Positions 62,636-64,000 of a stretch of DNA of 64,000 nt are shown here, piece after piece (positions within the stretch are counted from its first letter, which is position 1; every line of letters begins with the position of its first letter). The stretch lies in assembly GCF_000719705.1 (NCBI RefSeq), contig NZ_JOHO01000027.1:1-64000 (forward strand), given 5' to 3'. Made by a program: the position numbers and the translations under genes. The notes under the pieces were generated by a model that saw only the letters and a program-made list of their open reading frames with translations, ran no database searches and was not told the origin of the DNA. Source of the DNA: Streptomyces sp. NRRL S-350 (GTDB taxonomy: Bacteria; Actinomycetota; Actinomycetes; Streptomycetales; Streptomycetaceae).

Positions 62636-63264
62636 ATCCGCCGGCCGACGCCATCGCCGGTCCCGCTTGCCCCCGAAAGCACGTCTACGGCCCGGGCCCC
62701 CCGGACGCGGGCGCTCGGGTACCCACGACAACGCGACACGCGACAGGCGACAGGCGACAGGCGACAGGCGGCACGCTCCGGATCGACCCGGACCGTTCCT
62801 ACGACGTGTGCCGCGTCCTCCCAGGGTCAGGCGTCGAGCACCTGCCCGGCGCGACTGACGACCGGCCGCCGGCGACGAGAGCGCCGCCACCGCGATCGCG
62901 GCCCCGGCCGAGGCGACCACAGGAGACGCGGCCACGACCAAGCGGACCCATGCGCGCCATGGTCGCCGGCGATCTGCCGGAGACCGGCCTGATCCTCACC
63001 GTGCACGGTTGACTCGACGCCGAGATCGTCCTCAGGACGCCCTTCGTCTCCGGCCGCAACCATCTGGCGTTGTACTGCACAGGAAGTCGACGGCGCCGAC
63101 TTCCTGTGCACCGGGGGGGTGGGGTCGTTCCCAGGAGAGCGACTACCGGGGGCATGCCCCGCTGAAGAGGTCCATGGAGAACACCTTCCCCCGCGTCCAA
63201 ACGACGTCTCATCGCCCTTCGAGCGTCTTCTGCCGTCCGTGGCGGGCGAGCGTCGGTTGTGGGG
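62636..63264. other. Gene-poor stretch with 7-nt repeat
   Basis: No supported gene. A plus-strand scrap ends VAGDLPETGLILTVHG at 63012 without a clear start. The GCGACAG repeat (62733-62770) is listed separately. Confidence 0.45.
62733..62770. repeat. 7-nt tandem repeat GCGACAG
   Basis: One GCGACAC followed by four GCGACAG copies and a partial unit, downstream of the HTH gene and non-coding. Confidence 0.85.
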
Positions 63265-64000
63265 TCACTGGATTCGCTTCATGAGGATCATGCGCTGCTT
63301 CAGGTTGGAGTTCTCGCCGCCGCTCCAGGAGATGTTGGCGAAGACTTGGCCTCCGGGATCTCCATCGACCTCGGGCCCGGCCGTGCTGTACGCGTTGCCG
63401 CCGGCGGTCCGGCTCCAGCCGCTCCAGGCGAAGCCGCCGTTGCTGGAGCGGTTGACCCACAGCGTGTGGTCCTGAGGCGAGATGCAGGCGATGGAGACGT
63501 TCTGCTGTGCCGCATAGGCCGGGTCTCCGGGGTCGGACGTAGGCACCTCGTCGCCCCCACGGCCGATCGCCACGGATTCACAGAGACCGCCGCCCGGCAG
63601 CTCCGAGTAGACGCCGCCCCTCAGACCGTCTGCGTCTGCGATGGTGTGGGCGATGTAGACGTGCTGGTCTCGGCCCACCACGACACTGGTGTCGTAATCC
63701 CGGTCGTTGACGGTCACCCTGTGGTTGACCACCTGACTCTGAAGAGTAACTTGCTGTGAGTAGTACAGAGTTCTGTCATGGGTGTGTACATCGTCCATCG
63801 TTTCCCAGTCGGGCTCGAAGTACAGTTGGCCACTCCGGTAACGCATTTCCTGCACGATGACCCGATTGTCCCGGATGGTCGTGAGGAGAATGCCCATCAC
63901 ACCTGAGCTGGCAACGAGGTTTCCGCTGGCATGGGCGGTGCCGCGAACTTGGGCCCATGGTGACCAGATGTTGCCGGCGGCGCCTCCGAGGAAGCTGTAG
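63265..64000 (-). CDS. C-terminal part of a beta-rich lectin/propeller-like protein
   Basis: An open frame of at least 244 codons that runs off the right edge, so start and N-terminus are missing. Regularly spaced Trp/Asn/Tyr motifs (WSPWAQVRGTAHASGNLVA; LYFEPDWETMDDVHTH; HTLWVNRSSNGGFAWSGWSR; GQVFANISWSGGENSNLKQRMI) suggest a multi-bladed beta propeller, PLL-lectin-like. Codon and base use is less GC-rich than nearby genes, which could mean acquisition. Function not recognised. Confidence 0.6.
   Translation of the reverse strand, partial: YSFLGGAAGNIWSPWAQVRGTAHASGNLVASSGVMGILLTTIRDNRVIVQEMRYRSGQLYFEPDWETMDDVHTHDRTLYYSQQVTLQSQVVNHRVTVNDRDYDTSVVVGRDQHVYIAHTIADADGLRGGVYSELPGGGLCESVAIGRGGDEVPTSDPGDPAYAAQQNVSIACISPQDHTLWVNRSSNGGFAWSGWSRTAGGNAYSTAGPEVDGDPGGQVFANISWSGGENSNLKQRMILMKRIQ

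Noticed and set aside
52733..62770. CRISPR array from short repeats
   Set aside because: Units are 7-10 nt with no spacers, and no cas gene is near.
1..64000. tRNA or rRNA genes
   Set aside because: No cloverleaf with conserved TTCGA arm or rRNA core sequence was noticed by eye; a covariance search could not be run.

Overview
The window is high-GC actinomycete DNA, most likely Streptomyces or a close relative such as Kitasatospora. The signs are GTG/TTG starts, strong third-position GC bias with long antisense shadow frames, LacI/ROK/ABC sugar modules, secreted CBM13/RICIN glycosidases and an ESX-style toxin. I saw no rRNA, tRNA or CRISPR array.

Region 1 (1-13178): the end of a nagA-type deacetylase gene faces a minus-strand cluster. 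That cluster encodes a sugar ABC importer (binding lipoprotein plus two permeases), a DUF5107 protein, a secreted RICIN/Ig protein, a SIS-domain sugar isomerase, a ROK kinase, a PfkB kinase and a class II aldolase. A divergent LacI regulator shares a TTGACCGGTAA operator with it. The enzyme set fits an N-acetylgalactosamine-type (aga/tagatose) route.

Region 2 (13537-16050): a TetR regulator and an NAD(P)H:quinone-type oxidoreductase share a near-identical operator. A degraded stretch and a small secreted protein follow.

Region 3 (16320-38995) is the most striking part: a compact contractile-injection-system-like operon. It contains a sheath, a tube, small baseplate proteins, a gpD/VgrG-like hub, a PAAR-like tip, gp25, baseplate J, a 1033-aa fiber protein with a LamG domain and an internal repeat, a small fiber, and two giant proteins of 1327 and 1086 aa. 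The two giants share an N-terminal GYAVxSY...GRPxGVP motif and are candidate cargo. I see no capsid, terminase, integrase, AAA+ ATPase, LysM protein or long tape measure. Two tandem 14-bladed YVTN propeller proteins follow.

Region 4 (39143-54522): a membrane-anchored hypothetical protein, a DUF1963-like protein, an ESX-type restriction-endonuclease-fold toxin with a putative immunity gene, a secreted FG-GAP protein, a WGR/DUF4132 protein, a frameshifted metallo-beta-lactamase-fold gene, a GlxA-type AraC regulator, a membrane protein, an NTF2-like protein and a WYL regulator.

Region 5 (54523-64000): a decayed plant-polysaccharide locus. It holds a frameshifted GH5-RICIN gene, an intact GH51-type arabinofuranosidase and a CBM13-GH62 arabinofuranosidase, with LacI-type palindromes. 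Then come a broken LuxR/AAA regulator, a DUF2975-HTH pair with two palindromes, and the C-terminal part of a beta-propeller-like protein running off the window. Several gene scraps and short tandem repeats mark this region as rearranged.
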